This document shows positions 44,816 to 54,612 of a stretch of 64,000 nucleotides of DNA, in pieces. The position numbers were made by a program, and so were the translations under genes. The DNA lies in contig NC_054704.1 of the NCBI RefSeq assembly GCF_016097555.1, positions 30,964,523-31,028,522 on the forward strand, given 5' to 3'. The stretch comes from Gigantopelta aegis (Eukaryota; Mollusca; Gastropoda; Neomphalida; Peltospiridae). How positions within the stretch are numbered: the first letter of the stretch is position 1; each line of letters opens with the position of its first letter. The notes beneath the pieces were generated by a model. It was given only the letters and a program-made list of their open reading frames with translations. It ran no database searches and was not told the origin of the DNA.

Positions 44816-45612
44816 TTTGGGGAAAATATTTTATTTGCATAACCATGTTATGTGTGATTGGTTTACTAATCACGATTTACGTAGCACGTTTTACGCTACG
44901 GTTACCCCCACCCCACCCCCGTCTTAGAAGTTAGCGTAGTGTACCTCATCCCCTTTTAAAATAGGAAAGCAAAATGATCAGTTCAGGGTTAGTATCAAAA
45001 TTGGTAACATTTTGAGTCACGGTTCTAAAGTTTATTAATATTTATAATATTCTCCCCCAAAAAGTCCATGGCATAAATGCATAAAAATATACACATTAAA
45101 AGTATATTATAGACAATATTTAAAAATAAAATCAGTAATTTCTTTCAGGAATTATGTAAAAAAAATCTCATGTTCCTTATAAGAGCTAAGGTTGATAAAG
45201 TTGGGATTTGTTCTTTAACGTTTTTCTCTGGAAATGTGTTCACTAGATGTTAAGCAATCATACTGTACTATTAAATTATATTTCAAGAATTTTTAACTGT
45301 CTATGTGTGTCCCTTACATGTTTGTCCATACTGTTACTAGCAAACTAAAAGTTGCCTAATTGATACTCCTGGAACATGCTCTTGGTGTACTTCCTGCAAG
45401 GGACCTTTGACTTCCTTTCCTATCATTTTAATGTGACATTAAATCAATATCTTTGCACAAGTAAGAGTATTTCTTTGCATACACGACGTTTTAAGTGTCC
45501 ACGCTGTTACTGTGTAGAATATGCCAGAATTAGAAATAAAGTTTTAAAGCATTTAAGGAAATCATTTGGTCTAAGAACATACTATGTACTAACTAGACAT
45601 TCTACGTTTGAC

Positions 45613-46190
45613 CGGGCTGGATCTAGCTCTCGGGGCGGGACGTAGCTCAGTGGTACAGTGCTCGCCCGATTCCCGTCGGTTGGCCCATCGAGCTATTTCT
45701 CGTTCCAGCCAGTGCTCCACAACTGTGGTTTGTACTATTCTGTCTGTGGAATGGTGCTGTAAATTGCTGCTAAAGAGTAGCGATAGTGGCGACAGCAGGT
45801 TTCCTCTCAATATCCGTGTGGTCCTTAACCATATGTTCGACGCCATATAACCGTAAATAAAATGTGTCGAGTTAAATAAAACATTTCCTTCCTTCCTTTC
45901 CGGATCTAGCTCAGACGGTCGAGCTCTAGCTCGCTTAAGGTGTTTGCGTCGTAGGATCGATTCTTGACCCATTCTCTGATTGCAATTTTTCCTGTCACAA
46001 TCAAAGGTCGTGGTATGTGCTGTCCCGTATTTGGGAAAGCGCATATAAAAGATCCCTTGCTGCTAATGTAAAAATGCAGCGGGTTTCCTCTAAGACTGTC
46101 AAAAACTACCAAATGTTTGACATTCAAAATCCGATGATTAATAAATCAATGTGCTCTGGTAGTGTTGTTAAACAAAAACAAACGTCTTGA
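45613..46190 (+). mobile_element. SINE (H3 head, T2 tail) with a SINE inserted in its head
   Basis: The head resumes after the nested element with GGATCTAGCTCAGACGGTCG, then the core (GGTCGTGGTATGTGCTGTCC, GCGCATATAAAAGATCCCTT) and the T2 tail (GTGCTCTGGTAGTGTTGTTA). The first bases of the head lie left of 45630. Confidence 0.85.
45630..45901 (+). mobile_element. SINE, family D, nested, with 11 bp TSD
   Basis: H2 head (GGACGTAGCTCAGTGGTACA), core and T1 tail ending in TTCC repeats. It is flanked by GGATCTAGCTC at 45619-45629 and 45902-45912, which is the head of the host SINE, so family D was active after the host copy inserted. Confidence 0.9.
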
Positions 46191-46982
46191 CCGTGTGTAC
46201 CTTATTGAAAAGTATTTGATGTTGTCTTAACTATTACGGTCTGTTATTCGTGGAATTCGGAGCGTCCATACTGTTACTGTATTTACTCATGTCCAAATTA
46301 GAAATTGAATTTTAAAACATTTAAGGACATTAGTTTGTCTAAGAATACACCATGCACCAACTAGGCATTCTACATTTGACCTTGATTTTGTGTACATAAT
46401 ATTTATTGCAAAAATATATTTGAAATTGTCCTGTTACTCGTGATATTGTAACAGCATGGACATCACAGGATTGTTGTATTGTGAAATTCACACCACATAA
46501 TATACATACGTATTATTTCATCAAATATATGGATGTAAATTATTATCATGTATGTACCTTACGATATGAAACTGAAATAAAATAAGTTTTATTGACCCTA
46601 TACCATATAATAATATTGTTGTAAACAGAATATTTTTATGGTGGTGTTTTTTTTCAGTACAAATGTAACAGCCTAGTCGAGCTTGCAAACTGTTACTCCA
46701 GGACACTTATACTTTTTTTTTCTTTTCTTTTTTCTCTTTTTATAACATTTTAATATTGATCCTTAAACGTCCGTTATTAGACTTGGAAAAGCAATATTTT
46801 TGTGTTTACATTTGTTTGTGATACATAACTACAAATTAATCGATCCCACGTGTAACGTTTGCTAATCTAACCTGAGGATATCAAAATTTGAAGGTCTTGC
46901 CTATGAGTGTAAACAGTGGTTTCTCCTTCCCCAAGAATCATTCGCTATAAATTGAAAATTAATTAGTACATTCTAAAGATAA
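46191..46982. other. No gene; LINE-like tail possible
   Basis: AT-rich. Around 46570-46600 CTGAAATAAAATAAGTTTTA resembles a LINE 3' end, without any coding part. Nothing else is supported. Confidence 0.3.
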
Positions 46983-47251
46983 TGCGGAGTGGGATTTAGC
47001 TCAGTCGGTTGAGTGCTCGCTTGAGGTGCTTGCGTCGCCGGATCGTACCACCTCGGTGGATCTATTCAACTGAACCAAAACTTGTCAAAGGCCGTGGTAT
47101 GTGCTTTCCTGTCTGTGGGAAAGTGCATATAAAAAATCTCTTAGGAAAAATGTAGCTGGTTTCCTCTGATGACTACGAGTCAGAATTACAATTTAGTTTA
47201 CATCAAATAGACACCACTTCTCCAGTGGTGTCGTTAAACAAAACAAACGTT
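46983..47251 (+). mobile_element. SINE, H3 head and T2 tail
   Basis: Head GGGATTTAGCTCAGTCGGTT with TGCGTCGCCGGATCGTACC (A- and B-box-like), core (AAAGGCCGTGGTATGTGCTT) and tail (CCAGTGGTGTCGTTAAACAA). The most tRNA-like H3 head in the window. Confidence 0.9.
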
Positions 47252-47526
47252 AACTAAAGATAATGTATTGGTTCCAACTAATATGACTAGTACATGCTAT
47301 TAATGTGAGATAATCAATGTAGCTACCTTTAATCTCCTTAAATATCAATCTGGATTGTGGGAGGCGACACAGGCACAAACCCAAAACCTGCCACCCTTGG
47401 AGCAGATGGCGTAAATTTTAGAAAGCTGGATGGCATAAACAGATGCATCGGCTATTAGGTGTCAAATAAAGGTAAGTAATAAAAAAATATATAATTATGT
47501 GGTCAGTATAAAAATTCAACATTTAT

Positions 47527-47528
<2 letters not shown>

Positions 47529-47559
<31 letters not shown>

Positions 47560-47642
47560 TTTAATTTTAATTTTAATTTTAATTTTAATTTTAATTTTAA
47601 TTTTAGTTTTTGTTTTTGTTTTTGTTTTTGTTTTTGTTTTTA
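47529..47642. repeat. Compound microsatellite AAT, TTTTAA, TTTTTG
   Basis: Three successive simple repeats with a clean change of unit: AAT triplets, then TTTTAA hexamers, then TTTTTG hexamers. The later units can each be derived from the previous one by one base change. Confidence 0.95.
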
Positions 47643-48015
47643 AAGTTAAAATAGATGTAGGGCCTTCAAAAATACAACTATCAAAGTCAAGTAAAATTAA
47701 AATTTAGAATACAATTCTGTATCTTTTAAATTCACTAATTCACAGTTAAAATATTAAATACAAAATAATCTCATAGAATATAAAAGGGATTTCCGATATT
47801 TAAGAATACCATGGCAGGTTTTGGCAGCTAAGATACAAATATCAGAACAGGACAAGATAAAACACAATGTCTGCATGTCTGTGCAGTCATCATAATTAAA
47901 AATTAAATTTCTACAGTGTGTATTTCTGACGTTATGTTACCATATAAAGGGCAGTTAAGCAGTACGTGACACTCCTACTCAATGTGGTCATAAGCGTACG
48001 AGACTTGAGGTGTGT
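47643..48015 (-). mobile_element. LINE C-terminal and 3' UTR fragment
   Basis: On the minus strand near 48000-47900 the translation includes ECHVLLNCPLYGNITSEIHT, matching the C-terminal motif (EFHxLxxCPLY) of many LINE ORF2 proteins. The rest is AT-rich 3' UTR-like sequence that runs into the microsatellite. Probably part of the same element as 48810-48960. Confidence 0.6.
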
Positions 48016-48712
48016 GTGCTGGAGCAAAACCTCAAATTAGGGGGGTAATCATAGAGATAATTCGGACAAAACGTGCAAACCTAAGACCTTTAGCCTATTT
48101 CCATCATTTTGCCCTCAAAATTAGTTGTAATCCATGTAAAAATGTGTAGTCGTTCGTTTGCAACCATATAGGCCCCTATGTCTGTTTGGTAGTAATGCCA
48201 ATATGCATAAATGTTTCGGACATTTTCGTTTAATTCGGGCAAAAAACAGCGTGCCCCTCCTACCAAAATGGGAGCGCGTTCGCCTATGAAGGTTGTACTA
48301 TACCAAATAAAATCCCATAGGCGACCATGTTAACGTTTGTGCTTAAAAACTATATGCAATATATCAACAAAACTATGACCCATAAACATCAGTACTATAA
48401 CCCCTACCTCAAAGTATTAACTGAAGAAGATGGTACCCGGTACCTTTCATGGCTCATTTTCGGTATAGCCAGATGTTTTTACAACACCCCTAGTTTCGCA
48501 CAAAATTTGAGTACTTTTTTTTTTTACAGGTACCCCATACATATTCCAAGCACAAGGCTACTTGACACAGTGGTACAAGATGAAATAAAATTGCATATAT
48601 TTTTAGCCCACATTTTTATTTATGTATTAATTTTTTATTTAAATTTTTTTTTTTTTACAACCAACACTCACATTTATAACCAATCACAGGACTTGTGGTG
48701 TTAACTTCTCTA
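48016..48712. other. Unidentified repeat-like insertion between LINE pieces
   Basis: A 125-codon plus-strand open frame (48327-48704) is present, but low-complexity T-rich sequence and the lack of any recognisable motif argue against a gene. Its position suggests it inserted into the LINE. Confidence 0.35.
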
Positions 48713-48809
48713 TCAAAAGTTGGTGCACCGCCAACTTTGACCCAGCTGGAAATTATTTGGTTTAGTGCTACCTGAATAGACAACTAAAACATATCCTTTC
48801 TTCCAGCGG

Positions 48810-48960
48810 TTTATTATATCGGCCAGTTTCAACTTTCGGTGGAGCAACTCCGTGCGTCTAAACTTAGCGAGTGCACTTCTTTGGTATCGAGGCATGAATC
48901 TGGTAACATATGGCTTTACTTTATTCAATTCTTATTTTATTACCCGTCAACCCCTGTTCT
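48810..48960 (-). mobile_element. LINE ORF2 fragment
   Basis: The minus-strand translation includes MPRYQRSALAKFRRTELLH. The string SALAKFR with a following basic and leucine-rich stretch is familiar from LINE ORF2 C-terminal regions in invertebrates, which usually continue to a CCHC-like motif as at 48000-47900. Confidence 0.5.
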
Positions 48961-49048
48961 GCCGTGTGGTTCTATTAGTAAAGAATTAGTACTGGCATTT
49001 TAATTCACCGAAGGATAAAAAGTTTATTGACGATAAGTATCTAGCGCT

Positions 49049-49147
49049 CAGGGGCGGATCCAAAGGGATGATCTTTTAGGAGCGCTTACCAGCCCCCCCC
49101 CCCGAACCCCCCCCCACAGCAACAACAAACAAACAAAAACAAAACAC

Positions 49148-49186
<39 letters not shown>

Positions 49187-49200
49187 CCCAAACAACAACA
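49049..49200. repeat. CAGGGGCGGATCC element end, C run and CA microsatellite
   Basis: A CAGGGGCGGATCCAAAGG left end at 49049 starts a short repeat, followed by a C run (49087-49115) and a CA run (49153-49184). No matching right end was found. Confidence 0.6.
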
Positions 49201-49339
49201 CCAAATCCGGTAAAAATAATAGAAACTTACTGGTTATTAATACTGACGTTTTCCATTTTTTGTTTATGTCCATTATATAGGGATTTAAGAATAAAATATT
49301 TGTCTCCAAAATACAGGTGTCATCCCAGTAGATTAAAAA

Positions 49340-49572
49340 TGATAATTTTATTAAATACAGAATGTCATACACAGAAGTGGAATTTAAGTAAATATATCTG
49401 TGAAGCACTTGAATTCGGGAAGAATTCTGTAATTGTTAATTCAAGTTGGTTAGTATGCATAGATCTTATGATTGATCTTCATATTTCATATGTATGTGTT
49501 GATGTCTGCGCTATTCTTCTTGTAACAGGGTGGTCAACCCTAACAATGAAATAAATAAATAAATAAATATTG
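49340..49572 (+). mobile_element. Probable LINE 3' end with AAAT tail
   Basis: An AT-rich 3' UTR-like stretch ends in CAATGAAATAAATAAATAAA, a typical LINE/SINE tail. The preceding frame (ECHTQKWNLSKYICEAL) vaguely resembles the extreme C-terminus of LINE ORF2 proteins. Confidence 0.4.
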
Positions 49573-49590
49573 ACGTTTTAGGTATGTAAC

Positions 49591-50076
49591 CAGGCGCGGA
49601 TCCAGGATTATTAAATAGGGGGGGGGGGGCCGAGGACGCAAAGCGCCCAAGATTGCTAGGGGGTCCGGATCCATGCTCCTCCGCGAAATTTTGAAATTTA
49701 AGTGACCTGAAACGCGATTTCCTCGCATCTCAGTAACAAAATAGCTATATTAACGTATGTTTTTGGTATTGTCATACTGTTTTTGTTATCTTCAAAATTT
49801 CATAAACTCTTGTCTCTTCTTTTTTTTAAAGTTAAAGTGGTCATCTCTCCTTCCCATATTAGGCTGGTTTTCCGTTGACTGCGGCTGCCGGTAAATGGGA
49901 AGAAATATCGAAACAGTTGTTTCAGTAATATACATTGCTTTGAACAACTGGGCCAATGTGTGCATTTTTGTGTAATTCCACTCTAGTGTATGCTATAGAT
50001 AAAATAAAATAAATAACTTGACCCCAAAAATAGGGGGGGGGCGGGCCCCTTGGGCCCCCCACTAAATCCGCGCCTG
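49591..50076. mobile_element. 486 bp TIR element, 5 bp TSD (GGATCC-end family)
   Basis: Left end CAGGCGCGGATCCAGG; the right end in reverse complement reads CAGGCGCGGATTTAG. The target duplication GTAAC lies at 49586-49590 and 50077-50081. No coding capacity. G and C runs lie just inside both ends. Confidence 0.8.
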
Positions 50077-50411
50077 GTAACCTCCCTGAAATGCCTGCAA
50101 AATGGTATTTCAGAGCCTCTAGATTTTAAAATTTCCTGGGGGAAGGGGCCTGCCCCTGGACCCCCTAGTGTATTGCGCCTTCCATGCTCGTTCATTCTAA
50201 AAATTCATCTCCCCCCTCCCCCCGTCCAAAAAACAATCCTAGCTATGGTCCTGTGTTTGTTTGTTTTTTTTTTTAAGATAACGTTAATGTAAAATAACAA
50301 ACTATATATTTTTCAAGGGCAGCCATCGAGAACTTGCATAAAGAAGAAAAAAAAGAGTCGGTCTCTCATCCGACCAATGTTCCAGTATTGGAGAGTAGGG
50401 CCTATAAGATT

Positions 50412-52063
50412 CAGGCCGACCAACTTTCCGGAATTTTCGTCACATACACGAAATTCCGGAATTGATGCCAAATATCCGGATTATTTTTTCAAATTCACAA
50501 TTATTATTATTAATTTTTTTTTAAAGCAACTAATTATTATTACATTCTACATTCTTAGAATTAAATATCTTTATCACTCATTTCAACCTGAGCTCCGTTT
50601 TGTCTAGCTTTCATTACCAAGGCCGCGGGCGTGTGTCTATTGTCAACAGCCGACCAATGAAAATGTTGAGAAATCTGAAGCCATATATGAAAATTTTCTT
50701 TCTTATTTTTTATACCCGAATAGTTTATGTATTCATTTTAAAGATATTTTAAATATAGACTTATGTTCCTACGGGGCAGGCATCAGTTCTATGGCTATGT
50801 ATGCAATTTTGTTATCGTGGATGAAAGCATGAATATACATAATACATGGGCGGATCCAAGGGGGGGGGGGGGACCAGGGGGACGCGTCCCCCCAAAAAAT
50901 TGTTCAAGTGCCCTCAAAATGTCCAAGTGCCCTTTTTGTTTGTAGAATTATTATTTTTTTAAGTAAACAATAATTATATTGTAGATAAATGAAATCAAGA
51001 TTTTCGTGTACATGCGCAAGCTTGCAGATATGTGTCTGTGTTATTGAGTCTCAATGGGGCCCCATTGAGGTTCTAACGCGAGTGACGCCAATTTACTTCA
51101 TTATTGCTAGTATATTATGACGTAGAACTGTAGGAATTCATATTAATTGTAAATATCAAAACTTGTAGTAAGGTGCCCTTTTGACGAGTCAATGTGCCCT
51201 TCTTTTTTGGTCCCCCCCTAAAAATATTTCCTGGATCCGCCCATGTAATACAGTAGAAGAACGCTACGATCGTACAAAAAAAAAAAAAAAAAAAAAACCG
51301 AACCAACAATTGTCTTCCATTGACTTTCGCATACAACATTTGACTAAATAATATTTGGCTAACACTATTCTATTATATGACGCATCCATGACATTAATAT
51401 ACTTACCGATATTATTTTATTCAAGTAAGTTAAATAATAACGCGATTTTTTCTGTACACTGGCTCCCCAAAAGTGTCTCTGTAATAGTAATGTAAGCGTA
51501 ATGCAAAACGGAAGCCAGTCTTAATGTGGGTAGCAGACGTTTCGTCCTTGAACCATTTCTCCACAAATCAGTTCGACCCCACTATATGCATATGGTGAAA
51601 TAGTGCATATGTGGCAGTGTACCTACATAAAAATAACATTGGTCCCAAGTTTGTTTGTCACTTTATTGCTAATCAGATTCTGTAGGTGGGAGTCTTAAAC
51701 TGTAATAGAATATTTACTAATAAAGTGGGGTTTTTTGTGTGAACTTGTTGATGATTTTTGGTGTGTGTGTGTGTAGGTGGTGGTGGTGGTGGTGCTGGTG
51801 GTGGTGGTGGTGGTAGTGGGGGGGGGGGGGGGGGGTTATAAGGAAGTTCCAATTCATATACAAATAATGATATACTCATTTGTATTATTATTTTGTAAAT
51901 ATATGTCAAACATAATAACATTTTTCGCACTGTTTAAAATTACTTTTATGAAAATGACGTTTTCGCACGCTTTAAATTATTGTTTTGAAAAGGGCGTTCG
52001 CGCGCATAAAAATAAAATATAAGAAAATTCCGGAATTTTTTTTCCATTAGGTTGGTCGCCCTG
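50412..52063. mobile_element. 1.65 kb non-coding TIR element, 6 bp TSD
   Basis: Ends CAGGCCGACCAACTTTCCGG and, reverse complemented, CAGGGCGACCAACC. TTCCGGAATTTT occurs just inside each end. The target duplication AAGATT flanks it (50406-50411 and 52064-52069). It contains the nested 401 bp element at 50845-51245 and a TGG/G-run simple repeat at 51776-51835. No transposase seen, so it is non-autonomous or a deletion derivative. Confidence 0.75.
50845..51245. mobile_element. 401 bp TIR element, 5 bp TSD (GGATCC-end family), nested
   Basis: Left end CATGGGCGGATCCAAGG; right end in reverse complement CATGGGCGGATCCAGG. TAATA flanks it (50840-50844 and 51246-51250). Inside, AAGTGCCCT and GTCCCCCC strings recur in inverted form near both ends, so the inverted arms are longer than the TIR. 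It lies within 50412-52063 and so is younger than that element. Confidence 0.88.
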
Positions 52064-53300
52064 AAGATTTCTCTAAGCAAAACGTTCAAGAAACATGAGA
52101 GAGGCGCGTGTCTTGGGGACTTGTTACGTACACGTAGTTAACAAACAGTTTAAAAGAGAAGACCCTAGTTTCAGCCCGTGAAAATTAAGTTTAGTTAATC
52201 TACAAACCAGCAACACATTTGTATACGGTTATATGACAGAGAGAAGCTAAAATGTAGTGTTTACACGGCGAAATAACGTCAAAAAAGTAAAAACTAGAGC
52301 TTGTGTCGATAATCATTACTTCTCAAACGAACGTGCGTTTTTAGAATTATGAAAAATGCATTTTGGGGTATTACAAAAACCTGGATAACCAGGTATACGA
52401 AAATGAATATTCTAAATAATAAAATGTAAGTACTTATAAATTAAATTATCAAAAAACGGTTTTAATCGTGAAAAATATATATATCACTTTTAAAAAATGT
52501 CACGTTCGAATGTGGTATTACAAATGCAAAACATTTATAAGTACCGTACTGTATACGTAAATATATGTTCATTTCTTTTAATGTGTTAGTGTTAACAGGA
52601 ACATATTGAACTATTTGATTCAAGGAAAATTATAGGCCTATATGTGTTGTATAAAACTGAGGTAGGTTTAGGACTTTACAATGGTTAAAACTTGCCTGCT
52701 TTGAATTAATGATTTCATAGAAGTCTGTGAGAGAACGAAATTATTATTATTATTTTTTTAATATAATGTTCTTTAACACATTAACTTAATGTATATTGCT
52801 TTGCTATTATTTACATTTACATTTACTACATACAGTTTGACGAGGGAACAAATGTAACTTACGTGTGGATCGTCTTCTACGTGTAGAAACAAGAACCACA
52901 CACCCGTGAAAAGGGATTTTTCTGACCTAGATATACGTCACACGTAGGCCCTATGAGGCGCGTTACGCGCCAGCTCACGTAGAGAAATCTTAACTCTCTC
53001 TCTATTGACACAGGGATTAAACTGTCACGTTTACAAACCTTTTAAACGAAACAATACCGCTTAAACTGCCAACTACGTGTGATCATTATAGATATAACAC
53101 TTGATGAAAAATAACCATTAAAAAATTACTACCTGGAATAATACAGTAGGTCTATACAATAATAGGCCCTAATTGTTTCTTATATATTTTAGTTTTTTTT
53201 AGTTTTTTCGTTTTTGGACTAGGCTGATTTTGTCGCCAATTGAAGTGAATACATCATAATTCAGAATAAAATTGTCAATCGCGAGTGGTACTATCACTAT
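52064..53300. other. No gene recognised
   Basis: AT-rich sequence, with a CpG-bearing part near 52850-52990 (ACGTGTGGATCGTC, GGCGCGTTACGCGCCAG, itself a short palindrome). No exon is recognisable. Confidence 0.35.
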
Positions 53301-53370
53301 TAGCTCGAGTGTCCTCAAGCGTTATTCTATTATATATGTAATAGAATAATGCTAGAGGATACGCGAGCTA
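53301..53370. repeat. 70 bp hairpin palindrome
   Basis: The left arm TAGCTCGAGTGTCCTCAAGC continues into GTTATTCTATTA; the right arm is its reverse complement with a few mismatches (TAATAGAATAATGCTAGAGG, ATACGCGAGCTA). Arms are about 32 bp around a six-base loop. Confidence 0.9.
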
Positions 53371-53434
53371 CATGACTATCTGAATGTGCCAACACATTGG
53401 AGTATTTCCTGAACAACAATTAATGTAACTGCAG

Positions 53435-53603
53435 CAGGGGCGGATCCAGAAAATCCATTGGGGGCAGTGACATGAGGTCGAATGCCAAGGGAACTTTGGG
53501 GGAGTTTTGGAGGGGGATCGTAAAAAAAAAGAAAATTAATATATAATAAAATTATAACTATCGCAAAATTTAGGCCCCCCCCCCCCTCCTAGAACCGCCT
53601 CTG
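53435..53603. mobile_element. 169 bp TIR element, 5 bp TSD (GGATCC-end family)
   Basis: Left end CAGGGGCGGATCCAGA; the right end reverse complemented reads CAGAGGCGGTTCTAGGAGG. The flanks TGCAG (53430-53434) and TGCGG (53604-53608) agree at four of five bases. A run of C or G follows each end on the inside. Confidence 0.7.
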
Positions 53604-53824
53604 TGCGGCCACCTCAAAGGCATATTCCACAATATGACATAGATACTGGAAAGACATTAGATTTATCCCTTGAACGCAAGAATAGAGAATTCCCTTTCAG
53701 CCAGAACAGGATAAACCGATATTCTATTTTCTCAACTGGTTGTGAACTTTATCCTATAATGCATCTAAACCTGAGAGAAAATAATATGTTATTATTTGTT
53801 TAACTCAACTACATGCACACACAC

Positions 53825-53966
53825 CAGGGCCGTAGCTAGCGGGGGGGGGGGGGGGATGGGGCAGTTGCCCCCCAGAAAAAATCCGGAAAGCATTATAGAA
53901 ACTTAAAGAAAATTCTCTTCTTAACTGTTTAAGGAGTTTTAGACTATTAACTACTCAGTAAGGGAG

Positions 53967-54006
<40 letters not shown>

Positions 54007-54026
54007 CAAAAATCCTAGCTACGGCC

Positions 54027-54029
<3 letters not shown>
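53825..54029. mobile_element. hAT-like MITE in a CA microsatellite
   Basis: Left end CAGGGCCGTAGCTAGCGG; right end reverse complemented TAGGGCCGTAGCTAGGATT. Ends of this form are typical of hAT-derived MITEs. Both flanks are CA repeats, so an 8 bp duplication cannot be distinguished from the repeat. The interior has a G run and a C run of about 35 bases. Confidence 0.75.
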
Positions 54030-54057
<28 letters not shown>

Positions 54058-54061
<4 letters not shown>

Positions 54062-54232
54062 GAAATTCCCCATAACCGGACACCCTTGGGACTAAGTAGA
54101 ATGTCCTGTTTTAATGGGTATCCAGTTTAGAGAGGTTCTCCTTTGTACTAATATTTAAAAAGGTACCCTAAAAATGTCCTGTTTTGAGAGAATTCCGTTT
54201 TACAGAGGGTCCGGTTTTGAGAGGTTTTACTA
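54058..54232. mobile_element. MITE with pogo/Tigger-like ends
   Basis: Left end CAGTGAAATTCCCCATAACC with GGACACCC; the right end reverse complemented reads TAGTAAAACCTCTCAAAACC with GGACCC. Internal repeats of TGTCC(T/G)GTTTT are typical of these MITEs. The clade is assigned from remembered motif resemblance only. Confidence 0.55.
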
Positions 54233-54439
54233 TTCCAAGCAAAAAAAAAGAAGAAGATAATAAATAAATAATAATAATAATAACATTTAAAAAGTATATT
54301 AAAAACTAACTACCGTCACAGAAAGGATCATAGAATCACTGTCAGCCAGATATTCCGCACATTATTGAATATCGGATTGTGCGTGTTTTAATTTATAATA
54401 ATTACGAAACAGACTTAACAGAGTTGTGTTCTTGTTGCA

Positions 54440-54612
54440 GGGGGCACTGCAACTGGTACGACGCGTCACAGTGTCACATGACCATAGGCGGAAGCCATGT
54501 TGGATCTCAATATGTGATAAGTGTCAATTTTCATTGTATGAAAGTGACGGGTGATGAATAAACCGACACTTTCTTCATCATGATTATTCGTGCCAACCAA
54601 AGAACAGTATAA
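54440..54612 (+). promoter_or_regulatory. Candidate AP3D1 promoter and 5' UTR
   Basis: A compact, CpG-bearing stretch directly before the AP3D1 start codon. It contains GTCACATGAC (54473-54482), one base from the CLEAR-type palindrome GTCACGTGAC bound by TFEB-family factors in lysosomal genes; CGGAAG (54489-54494), an ETS core; and GCCATGTTGG (54494-54503), close to a YY1 site. There is no TATA box. The motifs are seen; their function is inferred. Confidence 0.5.

Larger units (their letters stand above)
45302..46381. repeat. Diverged local duplication around nested SINEs
   Basis: 45490-45612 and 46255-46381 are related: GTGTCCACGCTGTTACTGT versus GCGTCCATACTGTTACTGT, AAGTTTTAAAGCATTTAAGG versus AATTTTAAAACATTTAAGGA, and ACTAGACATTCTACGTTTGA versus ACTAGGCATTCTACATTTGA. 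A further fragment occurs at about 45310-45345. The SINE pair at 45613-46190 lies between the two copies. Confidence 0.75.

Noticed and set aside
48327-48704. 125-codon plus-strand open frame
   Set aside because: Rich in low-complexity phenylalanine and tyrosine from T runs, and it lies between two LINE pieces.
51673-51930. Proline-rich open frame on the minus strand
   Set aside because: Produced by the TGG and G-run simple repeat.
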